In this document: positions 51,019 through 61,958 of the stretch, piece by piece
Layout of the letters: each line of letters opens with the position of its first letter
Numbering within the stretch: position 1 is the stretch's first letter
Assembly: GCA_025359985.1 (NCBI GenBank)
Contig: JANYDB010000059.1
Span: 1 to 64,000, forward strand
Source: Burkholderiales bacterium
Lineage (GTDB): Bacteria; Pseudomonadota; Gammaproteobacteria; Burkholderiales; Usitatibacteraceae
Reading direction: 5' to 3'
DNA length: 64,000 nucleotides
The notes under the pieces: generated by a model
Seen by the model: the letters and a program-made list of their open reading frames with translations, nothing else
Told to the model about the DNA's origin: nothing
The model's database searches: none
Translations under genes and position numbers: made by a program

Positions 51019-51422
51019 ACACCCGCATTAACAACAGCGTAAACGCCGACATGAAAGCCGACTTGAACACCACCATATTCGGTAAAATTTTACGCGGTGA
51101 AATTCCTTGTCAAAAAATTTACGAAGATGATGAGCTGTTTGCATTCCACGATATTCACCCGATTGCGGAGGTGCATTTTTTGATTATCCCGAAAAAATTT
51201 ATTCCGACGCTGGCGGATGTCACTGCGGATGATTCGGCATTATTGGGCAAAATGCTAAGCCTCGCGCCACTATTAGCGAAACAACAAGGTCTGATCGAAG
51301 GTTTTCGTACGGCTATTAATACCGGCAAGCTGGGCGGTCAAGACGTGTATCATTTACATATTCATGTGTTTGGCAATCGCCCGGGCGCGAATGCATTGCG
51401 GGCAATGGGTGCGCTCACTTAA
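51015..51422 (+). CDS. HIT-family (HINT-like) nucleotide-binding protein
   Basis: [42 protein letters not shown] histidine triad. Confidence 0.95.
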   Translation: MNTRINNSVNADMKADLNTTIFGKILRGEIPCQKIYEDDELFAFHDIHPIAEVHFLIIPKKFIPTLADVTADDSALLGKMLSLAPLLAKQQGLIEGFRTAINTGKLGGQDVYHLHIHVFGNRPGANALRAMGALT

Positions 51423-51570
51423 TAAGCGTTCAATACGTTCAACCGAGTTTGTACTGGAACCTTGACTGACCCAGTGCATCCAAGTAATGGCTTCACGAAA
51501 CTTTGTACTCATCCCCCACATAAAGCGTGACCACACCGCGATTGATCCATCACTGTTATAGGAGATTTTC

Positions 51571-51795
51571 ATGGGAAGTTTTAGCATTTGGCACTGGTTG
51601 ATTGTGTTGGTGATTGTATTGCTGGTATTTGGCACCAAGAAACTCAAAAACATCGGCAGCGATTTAGGCGGTGCGGTAAAAGGATTCAAAGATGGCATGA
51701 AAACAGATGAAGCCGACAAGAAGCCAGAGCAGCTTGCCGCTGAGAAAACTGGCCAGACCATTGATGGAGAAGTTAAGGATAAGCAAAAGTCGTAA
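51571..51795 (+). CDS. tatA: Sec-independent translocase TatA
   Basis: [40 protein letters not shown]. Confidence 0.96.
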   Translation: MGSFSIWHWLIVLVIVLLVFGTKKLKNIGSDLGGAVKGFKDGMKTDEADKKPEQLAAEKTGQTIDGEVKDKQKS

Positions 51796-51877
51796 TCGCG
51801 ATTGGGTGGCCTGTCTACCTTTTGGATCCCATTTTTCTCTCATCAATCCGGCCCACGACTGCTAGCACTTTAACTTT

Positions 51878-52453
51878 ATGCTCGACATCAGTTTTTCTGA
51901 AATCGCCGTAATCGGTGCCGTCGCGCTGGTGGTGCTCGGCCCGGAGCGCTTGCCAAAAGTGGCGCGGACGGCAGGGCATCTATTTGGCCGTTTGCAGCGC
52001 TACGTTAATGGCGTGAAAGCGGATATAGCGCGCGAGATTGAAGGCTCGGAACTGGCCAAAATCAAGCAGGAAGTACAAGATGCTGCCCGCTCTTTCGAGC
52101 AAACAGTGCAGAAACATGCGGGCGATGTTGAGTCAGAAGCAAAGTTAATCCAAACGCATACCGAAACGCTAGCTGCCAACACCAACTCACCAGCAGCAAT
52201 CGGCGCTGGTGTAGATGCCGATACAGGCGCGACTGAGGCGACATCAAACAGCACTCTCAAGTCAGAATTCAAGTCCGCATGTACAGCTATTGAAGCCCAT
52301 GCATCGTCTAAGGTTATTGTCGAGGCCGCGCATTCATCCGCCAACCCGGCCGTGTTTGGCCAAGGATTTTTTGATTTTGGAATCGAGCCGCTAAGGCACG
52401 CCACTACTCAATCTCCCACAACGGCTGCACACATTGCTGCGGCGGCGGCATAA
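51878..52453 (+). CDS. tatB: Sec-independent translocase TatB
   Basis: MLDISFSEIAVIGAVALVVLGPERLPKVARTAGHLFGRLQRYVNGVK. Confidence 0.95.
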   Translation: MLDISFSEIAVIGAVALVVLGPERLPKVARTAGHLFGRLQRYVNGVKADIAREIEGSELAKIKQEVQDAARSFEQTVQKHAGDVESEAKLIQTHTETLAANTNSPAAIGAGVDADTGATEATSNSTLKSEFKSACTAIEAHASSKVIVEAAHSSANPAVFGQGFFDFGIEPLRHATTQSPTTAAHIAAAAA

Positions 52454-52461
52454 ATAAATCC

Positions 52462-53229
52462 ATGGCCGAACTTATTGAGCCCAGCGGGCAGGACACCTTC
52501 GTTTCGCACCTGGTGGAATTGCGGGATCGATTGGTTAAAGCCATTTTTGCATGGCTGGTTGTGCTAATTCCCTTGATCACACCGCCCTGGTTTTTAGCGG
52601 GCAAGATCTATGATTTTGTCGCTCAGCCGATGATTGACGCTTTGCCTGCTGGATCAAAAATGATCGCGACAGGTGTGATCGCACCGTTTTTTATCCCGCT
52701 AAAAATTGCCATGTTGGCGGCCTTTTTGGTGGCATTACCGATTATCTTGTATCAGGCTTGGGCGTTTGTTGCACCGGGGCTCTATAAACATGAAAAGCGC
52801 TTTGTGCTGCCCCTCATTTTTACGAGCACGCTGCTGTTTTTTGTCGGCATGGGGTTTTGCTATTTCTTTGTCTTCAAGATGGTGTTTAGTTTTATTGCAC
52901 AAATGGCGCCCAGCTCGATTACGGTGGCTCCAGACATCGAAAACTATTTCAGTTTTGTCATGGGTATGTTTTTAGCGTTTGGCCTCGCATTTGAAACCCC
53001 GGTGGTGGTGGTGGTATTAGTAGCCACTAGGCTCGTCAGCATTGAGACTTTACGGGAAGTCCGTCGCTATGTGATTGTAGGTGCATTCGTGGTGGCTGCT
53101 ATTGCCACGCCGCCTGACGTTACGTCACAGCTAGCGCTCGCTATTCCACTTTGTATTCTATATGAGCTGGGCATAATCTTTGCGCGATTTTTTGTCAAAC
53201 CCAGAACCGCCGACATCGTTACAGAATAA
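52462..53229 (+). CDS. tatC: Sec-independent translocase TatC
   Basis: FVSHLVELRDRLVKAI, PIILYQAWAFVAPGLYKHEKRF, FGLAFETPVVVV. Confidence 0.97.
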   Translation: MAELIEPSGQDTFVSHLVELRDRLVKAIFAWLVVLIPLITPPWFLAGKIYDFVAQPMIDALPAGSKMIATGVIAPFFIPLKIAMLAAFLVALPIILYQAWAFVAPGLYKHEKRFVLPLIFTSTLLFFVGMGFCYFFVFKMVFSFIAQMAPSSITVAPDIENYFSFVMGMFLAFGLAFETPVVVVVLVATRLVSIETLREVRRYVIVGAFVVAAIATPPDVTSQLALAIPLCILYELGIIFARFFVKPRTADIVTE

Positions 53230-53270
53230 ATAGGCGCGTTAATTTAAGTTGGCTAGTAAAGTAAAAACGA

Positions 53271-54497
53271 CTATCGCTGCCTGAGCTCTTTCGCCCGTTT
53301 ACCAATATTGACATTGATCGTCATTTCTTTCTGATTGCGAATGACTAAAAATTTAGCCGCCGTTCCAGGCTTCAAGGCTGCAATAACCGCCATGGCCGCC
53401 ACACTATCCAGAATCTGTTTGCTATCAATCGCGGTAATTACATCACCAGCCTTTAGCCCGGCTTTATCGGCGGGATAGCCTTTGCTGACGCCCTCAATCA
53501 AGGCTCCACGGGCAACCGGGAGCTTTAATGCTTCGGCTAATTCAGGCGTAATATCTTTGGGTGAAATGCCGACAAAACCCCGCGTGACAGAGCCCTCCGC
53601 AATAATCTGCTCCATCACGCCTTTGGCCATTGAAACGGGGATTGCAAATCCGATCCCCAACGAGCCGCCTGATTGCGAATAAATAACGCTGTTAATACCG
53701 ATCAGATTGCCATTCACATCCACCAATGCGCCGCCGGAATTACCCGGGTTTATCGCAGCATCGGTCTGAATAAAATTTTCATAGCGGTTTACACCCAAGC
53801 GGTTACGCCCCAACGCACTCACAATGCCCATAGTCACCGTTTGACCCACGCCAAAGGGATCACCAACCGCGAGCACGACATCGCCTACCTGAGCTTTTTC
53901 AGACTGGCCAAAGGTAATCGGGGTCAGGCCCTGGCCTTCAATACGCAATACCGCCAAATCACTTTCCGGGTCAGTCCCCACCACCTTTGCGGGCATGACA
54001 CGGCCATCTGCAAATGAAATTTGGATGTCGCTAGCACCGTTCACCACGTGGTCATTAGTTAGTACGTACCCTCCTTTATCGTCAGCAGTAACAATAACTC
54101 CGGAGCCCAACCCCGATTGCCGATCAAGCTGTGCATCGCCGTCTTCTTCAGGCTGTGGAAAAAAACGACGAAACAAAGGATCACCCAATAATGGGTGCCC
54201 CTTAGGCAATCGTACATCGCGGGAAGACGATACATTTACGACCGAAATCATCGCTTTCTTGGCGGCTTCAGCATAAGTCGTGCGCACCGTATTTCCACTA
54301 CCCACACTGAGTAATCCACCAGGTAGCAAGGATTCGCGGATTTCCACTACGTTTTTGCGCCAGGGATTCCAGTCGGGACGAATCAACGTCACCACAAACA
54401 CAATGGCGAGCGTGATGGTGACAAATTCAGCAAAAATAACCCAGAGACGACGCATAGAAATTGGCCTAAAGTAATACCAAAAAAAACAAGAGCGCAA
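53271..54497 (-). CDS. DegS/DegQ-like trypsin-like serine protease with PDZ domain
   Basis: N-terminal TM; VLTNDHVVNGA, SDLAVLRI, TDAAINPGNSGGALVD catalytic triad; PDZ domain; start may be the internal MRRLWV (54455). Confidence 0.92.
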   Translation of the reverse strand: MRSCFFWYYFRPISMRRLWVIFAEFVTITLAIVFVVTLIRPDWNPWRKNVVEIRESLLPGGLLSVGSGNTVRTTYAEAAKKAMISVVNVSSSRDVRLPKGHPLLGDPLFRRFFPQPEEDGDAQLDRQSGLGSGVIVTADDKGGYVLTNDHVVNGASDIQISFADGRVMPAKVVGTDPESDLAVLRIEGQGLTPITFGQSEKAQVGDVVLAVGDPFGVGQTVTMGIVSALGRNRLGVNRYENFIQTDAAINPGNSGGALVDVNGNLIGINSVIYSQSGGSLGIGFAIPVSMAKGVMEQIIAEGSVTRGFVGISPKDITPELAEALKLPVARGALIEGVSKGYPADKAGLKAGDVITAIDSKQILDSVAAMAVIAALKPGTAAKFLVIRNQKEMTINVNIGKRAKELRQR

Positions 54498-54520
54498 TCA
54501 CAATTTACGCTTAAAAATAC

Positions 54521-54545
54521 AAATGACCCTTAAATTGGGTCATTT
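54521..54545. terminator. Perfect 9-bp stem-loop upstream of the protease gene; weak candidate terminator
   Basis: AAATGACCC-TTAAATT-GGGTCATTT; T-rich sequence follows on the minus strand. Confidence 0.4.
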
Positions 54546-54719
54546 ATCATGCCGCATTTAGTTGTTATTTGGGGACGTAATTTCATAAAACAATGGAAGC
54601 TTTCCGCCACAAATCTCCCATCGTATTGCTTATTATGTGACGACACATCCATACCAGCCTGCAAACATCCATAACAAAATTAATCGTCCACCACGCTTGA
54701 TGCGTGGCTCACCATTTCT

Positions 54720-55133
54720 CTATTTTTTGAGGGAATCACGAATTTCACGCAGCAGAATTACATCTTCCGGCGTGGTGGCAAGTGCGGCAGGCGGCACATC
54801 TTTCTTCAATTTATTCATTTGCTTAACCAATAGGAAAATAATCAGTGCCAAGATGACGAAATTGAGCGCGACGGTGATGAAATTACCATAGGCAATAACC
54901 GCCCCCGCTTTTTTGGCTTCAGCCAACAACAAGCCGCTGGCTTGACCATTAAGCGGGATGTACATACTCGAAAAATCCAATCCGCCAAATATCTTACCGA
55001 CAACCGGCATAATTAAGTCGCCCACGACGGAATCAACAATCTTACCAAAAGCCGCGCCAATAATGACGCCAACTGCCAAGTCCATTACGTTGCCTTTGAC
55101 GGCAAATTCTTTAAATTCGGATGCTAAGCTCAT
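54720..55133 (-). CDS. mscL: Large-conductance mechanosensitive channel
   Basis: [45 protein letters not shown]. Confidence 0.97.
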   Translation of the reverse strand: MSLASEFKEFAVKGNVMDLAVGVIIGAAFGKIVDSVVGDLIMPVVGKIFGGLDFSSMYIPLNGQASGLLLAEAKKAGAVIAYGNFITVALNFVILALIIFLLVKQMNKLKKDVPPAALATTPEDVILLREIRDSLKK

Positions 55134-55512
55134 TTCGATCCCTTTTGTTCTAAATATTTTTAGAAAAGTTGTAAATGCCCTATGAGGGTATGCTCTGCTG
55201 TATTTAGAGTCAAATAATGTGGTGTCATTTTAGAAATGTTTACTGCGCATACTAAAGTAGTAACGTCAGAACTGACCGCTTCAGCGACCGCTGTACGCCC
55301 CCAGAAACCGCCAAGATCCATCAAAATGGGTGTCGGGAGTACAAAACTCACCAATAAACCAAGGTTTATCGCTCAGGGGGCTTAAGTTTATTGTTCGGTT
55401 CAGATAAAATATGACTCCGACGCGTGCTCTCTACACCGCACGGCAAACTGTGTTCCAGCGTTTGCAGCGAGCCCCGCGACGCCAATTGAATTACACACCA
55501 TAGAGACTGCTT

Positions 55513-56115
55513 ATGAGCGCTATCGTCCTAAATCAAGTTGACCCCAAAAAACGCCGCCTTTTAATAATCGGCACGGCGGGCGTAGGCGCTGTCGCCGCCG
55601 CATCGGTTGCCATTCCACTTGCAATCAGCATGAAACCTTCAGCGCGCGCATTGGCCGCTGGCGCAGCGGTACCGGTGCAGCTTGGCACTATGGAACCGGG
55701 CCAAATGCTGACTATTGAATTTCGCGGTGCACCGCATTGGATCCTTCGCCGAACCCCGGAAATGATTGCACAGCTTGCAAAAAATGACGCTCTGCTGGCT
55801 GACCCCACTTCTGCCTCATCAAAACAACCCGCCTATATCAAAGGCGCAGGTCGTGCGATCAAAGACGAGTGGCTGGTTCTCAAAGGCGTGTGCACACATT
55901 TGGGTTGCTCGCCCACGCTTCGTAAAGAAATTGGTGCCGCCGATTTGGGCGCTGATTGGCCGGGCGGCTTTTTTTGCCCGTGTCATCAATCCAAATTCGA
56001 TTTGGCTGGCCGTGTTTTTAAAGGGATGCCCGCACCATTGAATCTCTCAATTCCCTCATACACATTCGTCTCCGATACGCAGTTGATGATCGGCGAAGAT
56101 CCCAAAGGAGCATAA
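55513..56115 (+). CDS. petA: Ubiquinol-cytochrome c reductase iron-sulfur subunit
   Basis: Rieske motifs CTHLGCSP and CPCHQSKFD; TAT/TM-like N-terminus. Confidence 0.96.
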   Translation: MSAIVLNQVDPKKRRLLIIGTAGVGAVAAASVAIPLAISMKPSARALAAGAAVPVQLGTMEPGQMLTIEFRGAPHWILRRTPEMIAQLAKNDALLADPTSASSKQPAYIKGAGRAIKDEWLVLKGVCTHLGCSPTLRKEIGAADLGADWPGGFFCPCHQSKFDLAGRVFKGMPAPLNLSIPSYTFVSDTQLMIGEDPKGA

Positions 56116-56118
56116 CGT

Positions 56119-57438
56119 ATGGCCAGCATTCCAAAACCGGCCGTCTCACCGTCTGTTGACGGCTTGGGCGGAAAAATTCTTGGCTGGGTCGATGATCGAT
56201 TCCCGCTTTCCGCTCTTTATAAAGAGCATTTGTCTGAGTACTACGCACCAAAGAATTTTAACCTCTGGTATTACTTTGGCTCGCTTGCGTTGCTGATTTT
56301 AGTCATGCAGATCGTAACCGGTATTTTTCTCACGATGAATTACAAACCTGACGCCAAGTTTGCTTTCGCTTCGGTTGAGTACATTATGCGCGATGTATCT
56401 TGGGGGTGGCTGATTCGCTACATGCATTCCACCGGCGCCTCCATGTTTTTTCTGGTGGTGTATTTGCATATGATGCGCGGGCTAATGTATGGCTCCTATC
56501 GCAAGCCGCGCGAATTGTTGTGGATTTTCGGTTGCATGATTTATTTGGCGTTGATGGCCGAAGCATTCTTCGGCTATCTCCTTCCATGGGGCCAAATGTC
56601 GTACTGGGGCGCACAGGTTATTATTAATTTATTTGGCGCCATCCCATTTATCGGTGAGGATTTAGCGGTCTGGATTCGCGGCGATTACAATATTGGCGAT
56701 GCTACCCTTAACCGCTTCTTTGCGTTTCACGTGATTGCTATACCGATGGTCCTGCTGGGCCTGGTTGCCGCGCATTTAGTGGCCTTGCATGAAGTAGGGT
56801 CAAACAATCCCGACGGCATCGAGATCAAGCAAAATATAGATCCCGTTGACGGCAAGCCCGTTGACGGCATCCCATTTCACCCCTATTACACGGTTAAAGA
56901 TTTGGTTGGCTTGGTGGTATTTCTGGCGGTATTTACGGCAATTATATTTTTCGCGCCAGAGATGGGTGGTTACTTTCTGGAAGGCCCCAATTTTGTACCG
57001 GCTGACCCTCTGGTAACGCCGGCACATATTGCGCCCGTTTGGTATTTCACACCGTTCTACGCCATGCTGCGCGCGGTCCCATCCATGTTTGGCTCGCAGT
57101 TTCCCGGCGTGGCCGTGATGGGTGGCGCAACCCTGATTCTGTTTACGCTGCCATGGCTTGATCGCGGCAAGGTTCGATCGGTGCGCTACCGCGGGCCGAT
57201 TTACAAAGGGTTCTTGACTGCGTTCATTGCGAGCTTTCTGGTGCTAGGGTATTTAGGCGTTGTGCCCACCACCGTGTGGGGTCAGCTTCCGAAAAACGTG
57301 CCGCTTCTGGGCGGAGTAGATACCGCCACCTTGGTATCCCGCATCTTGACGGTGGTGTATTTCTCTTTCTTCATTTTGATGCCTTGGTACACCAAGATCG
57401 ATAAAGAAAAACCAGAACCGACACGGGTTACCTACTGA
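56119..57438 (+). CDS. petB: Cytochrome b
   Basis: WGWLIRYMHSTGASMFFLVVYLHMMRGLMYGSYRKPRELLW, GYLLPWGQMSYWGA. Confidence 0.97.
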   Translation: MASIPKPAVSPSVDGLGGKILGWVDDRFPLSALYKEHLSEYYAPKNFNLWYYFGSLALLILVMQIVTGIFLTMNYKPDAKFAFASVEYIMRDVSWGWLIRYMHSTGASMFFLVVYLHMMRGLMYGSYRKPRELLWIFGCMIYLALMAEAFFGYLLPWGQMSYWGAQVIINLFGAIPFIGEDLAVWIRGDYNIGDATLNRFFAFHVIAIPMVLLGLVAAHLVALHEVGSNNPDGIEIKQNIDPVDGKPVDGIPFHPYYTVKDLVGLVVFLAVFTAIIFFAPEMGGYFLEGPNFVPADPLVTPAHIAPVWYFTPFYAMLRAVPSMFGSQFPGVAVMGGATLILFTLPWLDRGKVRSVRYRGPIYKGFLTAFIASFLVLGYLGVVPTTVWGQLPKNVPLLGGVDTATLVSRILTVVYFSFFILMPWYTKIDKEKPEPTRVTY

Positions 57439-58199
57439 TGAAAACGCCGATCAAAAAACTCCTTGTAACAACCTTGCTGGCGCTGGTATTTCTAGGTGCC
57501 AATGCTGGCCCGGCATTCGCCAATAGTGAAGAGGTGCGGCTCGACACCGCGCCCATTAACCTGCGCGATCAAGCCTCACTGCAACGCGGTGCAAAAATCT
57601 TCATCAACAACTGCCTCAATTGTCATAACGCGCAATTCATGCGCTATAGCCATTTGACGCAAATCGGCTTGACCGAAGATCAGATTAAGCAAAACCTGAT
57701 GTTCACAACCGACAAAATTGCGGACAGTTTGGTCACCGCGCTCGATCCACAGGATGCCAAGGATTGGTTTGGCAAGGTACCGCCCGATTTGACGCTGGTG
57801 GCCAGGGTCCGGGGCTCTGATTGGCTATACACCTATTTGCGCAGCTATTATCGCGACGATACAAGCCCGACCGGATGGAATAACGAGGTCTTCAAAAACG
57901 TTGGCATGCCCCATGTGCTGCATGATTTGCAGGGCACCCAAGTTTTATCCAAAGTAGGCGAAAAAACGGTTCATGGTCATACAGAGCCGGTCATGAAATT
58001 GACGCTGGATAAACCCGGCACCATGACCGCACTGGCGTATGACGCTTATGTCGCTGACCTGGTGAATTACCTGACTTACATGGGCGAGCCCGCTCGTCCG
58101 CAACGCACTCAGCTAGGCGTGATTGTGCTGTTCTTTCTGGTGCTGGCATTTTTTGCCACGCTATGGTTAAAGAATGAATACTGGAAAGATGTGAAGTAA
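57438..58199 (+). CDS. petC: Cytochrome c1
   Basis: Signal peptide, CLNCHNAQFMRYSHL heme site, WLYTYLRSYYRDDTSPTGWNNEVFKNVGMPHVL, C-terminal TM. Confidence 0.96.
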   Translation: MKTPIKKLLVTTLLALVFLGANAGPAFANSEEVRLDTAPINLRDQASLQRGAKIFINNCLNCHNAQFMRYSHLTQIGLTEDQIKQNLMFTTDKIADSLVTALDPQDAKDWFGKVPPDLTLVARVRGSDWLYTYLRSYYRDDTSPTGWNNEVFKNVGMPHVLHDLQGTQVLSKVGEKTVHGHTEPVMKLTLDKPGTMTALAYDAYVADLVNYLTYMGEPARPQRTQLGVIVLFFLVLAFFATLWLKNEYWKDVK

Positions 58200-58310
58200 T
58201 TGGTCTTATTTTAGTACGAAGTTTTGTGAACGCCGCGCGGCTTGCGCGGCTTCGCATTTATAGGTTTTGTAGGCCTTGGAAGTTTTATAAAAGAAAGTTG
58301 GTTATTCATC

Positions 58311-58910
58311 ATGATGACGCTCTATTCCGGAACCACCTGTCCGTTTAGTCACCGCTGCCGTATTGTGCTGTACGAAAAAGGGATGGATTTCCAGATTCTG
58401 GATGTTGATCTCATGAATAAGCCGGAAGATTTGGCCGTCATGAACCCGTACAACCGCACGCCTGTATTAGTCGAACGCGATTTGATTTTGTATGAATCTA
58501 ACATCATCAATGAATACATTGATGAGCGTTTTCCGCATCCACAATTAATGCCCGCCGATCCGGTTATGCGTGCTCGCGCACGGTTGATTTTGTTCCGGAT
58601 GGAAAATGAAATTTTTAATCATGTCGATATTCTGGAGCGCGGCAAATCCAACACTCACGAAAAAGCGCGCCTTTATGTGCGTGAAAATCTGATCCAGCTT
58701 GCGCCTATTTTTGTAAAGCAAAAGCATATGCTGGGCGACGAGTTTTCGATGCTGGATGTCGCGATTGCGCCGCTACTGTGGCGTCTTGAACACTACCAGA
58801 TTGAAATGCCCAAAACCGCAGCGCCGCTGCTGAAATATGCAGAGCGTTTATTCTCGCGCCAGGCGTTTATTGATTCCATGACGGCGTCCGAGAAGGCAAT
58901 GCGAAAGTAA
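58311..58910 (+). CDS. sspA: Stringent starvation protein A (GST-like)
   Basis: MMTLYSGTTCPFSHRCRIVLYEKGMDFQILDVDLMNKPEDLAVMNPYNRTPVLVERDLILYESNIINEYIDERFPHPQLMP; start moved from the TTG at 58242. Confidence 0.95.
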   Translation: MMTLYSGTTCPFSHRCRIVLYEKGMDFQILDVDLMNKPEDLAVMNPYNRTPVLVERDLILYESNIINEYIDERFPHPQLMPADPVMRARARLILFRMENEIFNHVDILERGKSNTHEKARLYVRENLIQLAPIFVKQKHMLGDEFSMLDVAIAPLLWRLEHYQIEMPKTAAPLLKYAERLFSRQAFIDSMTASEKAMRK

Positions 58911-58962
58911 CCGTTTGTCCGGAATATTTTCACCTACTGCATGAGCCCTGAATAACTTTTAA

Positions 58963-59592
58963 ATGACCGAGCTTTCCACCAAGCCTTACCTGATCCGCGC
59001 CATTTATGAATGGTGCGCTGACGCCGGTTTTACGCCGTATATCGGCGTGCATGTCGATCAAAATACTCGCGTACCGGTTGAATACGTGAAAAATGGCGAG
59101 ATCGTTTTATCCATCGGCATGCAGGCCACCCGCGATCTCACCATCGGTAACGATCTCGTGCAGTTTTCTGCGCGATTCGGCGGCGTCTCACGCGAAATTG
59201 CGGTGCCGATTTATGCTATCGCCAGTATTTTCGCGCGCGAAAATGGCAAAGGCATGTACTTCGAGCCAGAATTGCCACCACTGGCAAGCGCCTCAACCCT
59301 GCACGCAGGCGTTCCACAGCTCGCCCCCCAGCCTGCTTTGCAGGCAGTGCCTAGTCGCGCGTTGGTAGCCGCGCCGGCCACATCATCAACAACAGCCCCG
59401 ACCCCCTCCACCGAAGGCGCTGACGGCAACGAAAAAATAACAGTGGCCAGCTTCGCTGCGATTTCCAGCGAAGCGCGCGATGCCCAAAGTAATACCGACG
59501 CCGGCGACAACAACAAGGCAAGTGGTGCAGAAGACGGCGCGTCCAAGAAGCCCAAAGGCCCACCGCGCGGCAAGCTCAGAGTGATCAAATAA
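58963..59592 (+). CDS. sspB: ClpXP protease specificity-enhancing factor SspB
   Basis: KPYLIRAIYEWCADAGFTPYIGVHVD, LTIGNDLVQFSARFGGVSREIAVPIYAIASIFARENGKGMYFE; follows sspA. Confidence 0.95.
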   Translation: MTELSTKPYLIRAIYEWCADAGFTPYIGVHVDQNTRVPVEYVKNGEIVLSIGMQATRDLTIGNDLVQFSARFGGVSREIAVPIYAIASIFARENGKGMYFEPELPPLASASTLHAGVPQLAPQPALQAVPSRALVAAPATSSTTAPTPSTEGADGNEKITVASFAAISSEARDAQSNTDAGDNNKASGAEDGASKKPKGPPRGKLRVIK

Positions 59593-59649
59593 GCCGCGTC
59601 TATAAACTGTATTGCTATCACCGAGTCAGTAATCAACGCATTTATAGTA

Positions 59650-59694
59650 TTGCCAGGTTAGCCACAAATGAATTGATTGCATATCGCCTGGCAA
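59650..59694 (+). terminator. Weak terminator-like inverted repeat downstream of sspB
   Basis: TTGCCAGG ... CCTGGCAA (29-nt loop) followed by CTTTTGTT. Confidence 0.3.
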
Positions 59695-59757
59695 CTTTTG
59701 TTATGCTTTAGTTGTGTTGATGCGGTTTCATCTCTCCTTATATTTTAGATTGCGATC

Positions 59758-60213
59758 ATGAGCGCTACCGTCGCCGAATTACTCAAGGATAAAGCCAGGC
59801 AAGCGCCTAACAACAAACTCTATTCTGTAGGGCCTGATGTATCGGTATCCGATGCCGTCAACATGATGGTAAAAAACACCATCAGCTCAGTCGTCGTTAT
59901 GGACAATCACGTTATGGTGGGCCTGATTACGCTGCGTGAGCTGCTGCAGGGGCTCTACCAGCACAGCGAAAAATTGACGCAGGCAAAATGCCATGATGTG
60001 ATGAAAACCAACCCGCCAGTGGCTCATCTTGAAGACACCGTGGATCATCTGCGCGGCCTCATGACCGAGCTGCATATCACCCACGTGCCGGTGATGAATC
60101 AGGACGCGCTAGTGGGCATTTTGTCATTTCATGACATCGCCCGTAGCGCGATCAAAGATGCCGATTTCGAGAACAAGTTACTCAAGCAATACATCCGCAA
60201 TTGGCCAGAATAA
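59758..60213 (+). CDS. CBS-domain-pair protein
   Basis: 151 aa; two CBS domains (SVSDAVNMMVKNTISSVVVMDN; THVPVMNQDALVGILSFHDIAR). Confidence 0.85.
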   Translation: MSATVAELLKDKARQAPNNKLYSVGPDVSVSDAVNMMVKNTISSVVVMDNHVMVGLITLRELLQGLYQHSEKLTQAKCHDVMKTNPPVAHLEDTVDHLRGLMTELHITHVPVMNQDALVGILSFHDIARSAIKDADFENKLLKQYIRNWPE

Positions 60214-60313
60214 TTTTTGTAGCCGAATTCTGCTCTTGGTTTGCCGTTTGAGCCATTTATGCCCTGAACACCGCGCCAGATATAGAGTTTTATCTGCATT
60301 GTTTGCAAAAAAG

Positions 60314-61855
60314 CTACCCCAAGAATAATTGATACGCCGGATTATGAGTTTCATCAACATACGCATAGCCGAGCGTTTTAAGAAATTTTGCAAACCCGGC
60401 ACGCTCATTTTTCGGCACCTGCAGGCCGACTAAAATTCGCCCGATATCTGCGCCGTGATTGCGGTAATGGAACAAACTGATATTCCAGTTCGGGCTCATG
60501 CTGGTAAGGAATCGCATCAGCGCACCGGGCCGATCCGGAAATTCAAATCGATAGATAGCTTCTTCATGGGCCAATGGAGAACGTCCGCCAACCAAATGGC
60601 GCACGTGCAGTTTCGCCATTTCATCATCAGTTAGATCCAGGGTTTTAAAACCTTTTTTATTGAAATTGGCGACGAGCGTTTTTGCCTCATCGCGGCCGTG
60701 GATCTGTACGCCCACAAATAAATGCGCCACTTTGGCATCTGTCATCCGGTAATTGAATTCGGTAAGATTGCGCGGTCCAATCAGCTCGCAAAAGCGCCTG
60801 AAACTGCCGCGCGTTTCAGGCACCGTAATGGCCAGCAGCGCTTCATGATGCTCGCCTACTTGGGCACGTTCCGCAACAAAACGCAGGCGATCAAAATTCA
60901 TATTCGCGCCACAGCAAATCGCCACGTAGGTTTTGCCCGTCGATTTTTCGCGACTGACATAATGTTTGATACCCGCCAGCGCCAAGCCGCCCGATGGCTC
61001 CATCACGGAACGAGTGTCCTGATAAATATCTTTGATTGCCGCACAGATTTCATCGGTGGTTACCAGCACCACTTCATCCACCCATTTTTTGGCCATGCGA
61101 AAAGTTTCTTTGCCGACTTGCTTGACCGCCACCCCATCCGCAAATAAATTCACATGCGAAAGCGTTACGCGTTTATTCGCTTTCAGTGATTGATACATCG
61201 CGTTTGAATCTACAGGTTCCACGCCAATAATTTTTGTTGCTGGTGACAGCGCTTTAACGTAAGCCGCAATCCCGGCGATCAAACCACCGCCGCCAATCGG
61301 TACGAAAATCGCATCAATCGGATGCTGAAACTGGCGCAAAATTTCCATACCGATGGTGCCCTGCCCGGCGATTACCAGTGGATCATCATAAGGATGCACA
61401 TAAGTGAGTTTTTTGGCGGCAGACAGTTTTTGGGCAAACAGACTGGCCTCATGATAACTATCGCCTTCCAACATCACGGTTGCACCGCGCCGCGCCACCG
61501 CATCAACTTTGATTTTTGGGGTCGTGACCGGCATGACGATGGTCGCTTTGCAGCCCAGCTTTTGCGCCGCTAGCGCCACGCCTTGCGCATGGTTACCTGC
61601 ACTGGCACAGATCACGCCACGCTTTAATTCAGCAGGTGATAAATGCGCCATTTTGTTATAGGCGCCTCGAATTTTGAACGAGAAAACGGGCTGCATGTCT
61701 TCACGTTTAAGCAGTACTTTGTGGCGCAGATTTTCAGAAATGCCGACAGCGATTTCCAATGGGCTTTCGATCGCGACATCGTACACGCGCGCGCTCAGGA
61801 TGCGCTTCAGGTATTCGTCTTTCATGTTCCCTCTTAAATGGATCGTATTAGCCAA
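60314..61855 (-). CDS. ilvA: Threonine ammonia-lyase, biosynthetic (two C-terminal ACT-like domains)
   Basis: FSFKIRGAYNKMAHL PLP site, SAGNHAQGVALAAQKLG, PIGGGGLIAGIAAYVK; ~513 aa. Confidence 0.96.
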   Translation of the reverse strand: MANTIHLRGNMKDEYLKRILSARVYDVAIESPLEIAVGISENLRHKVLLKREDMQPVFSFKIRGAYNKMAHLSPAELKRGVICASAGNHAQGVALAAQKLGCKATIVMPVTTPKIKVDAVARRGATVMLEGDSYHEASLFAQKLSAAKKLTYVHPYDDPLVIAGQGTIGMEILRQFQHPIDAIFVPIGGGGLIAGIAAYVKALSPATKIIGVEPVDSNAMYQSLKANKRVTLSHVNLFADGVAVKQVGKETFRMAKKWVDEVVLVTTDEICAAIKDIYQDTRSVMEPSGGLALAGIKHYVSREKSTGKTYVAICCGANMNFDRLRFVAERAQVGEHHEALLAITVPETRGSFRRFCELIGPRNLTEFNYRMTDAKVAHLFVGVQIHGRDEAKTLVANFNKKGFKTLDLTDDEMAKLHVRHLVGGRSPLAHEEAIYRFEFPDRPGALMRFLTSMSPNWNISLFHYRNHGADIGRILVGLQVPKNERAGFAKFLKTLGYAYVDETHNPAYQLFLG

Positions 61856-61958
61856 CGCCGAGCATCAAATTTAGCAGGAATTGGGCTATGCTTTCCGAAT
61901 TGGCTAATTCTCTATTCTCATTTCTCAAATATCAATTCTATAAAAGCCCTTAATTACC

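Noticed and set aside
58242-58310. N-terminal extension of sspA from the track's TTG start
   Set aside because: Overlaps a GC-rich hairpin, and homology to SspA begins at MMTLYSGTTCPFSHRC (58311).
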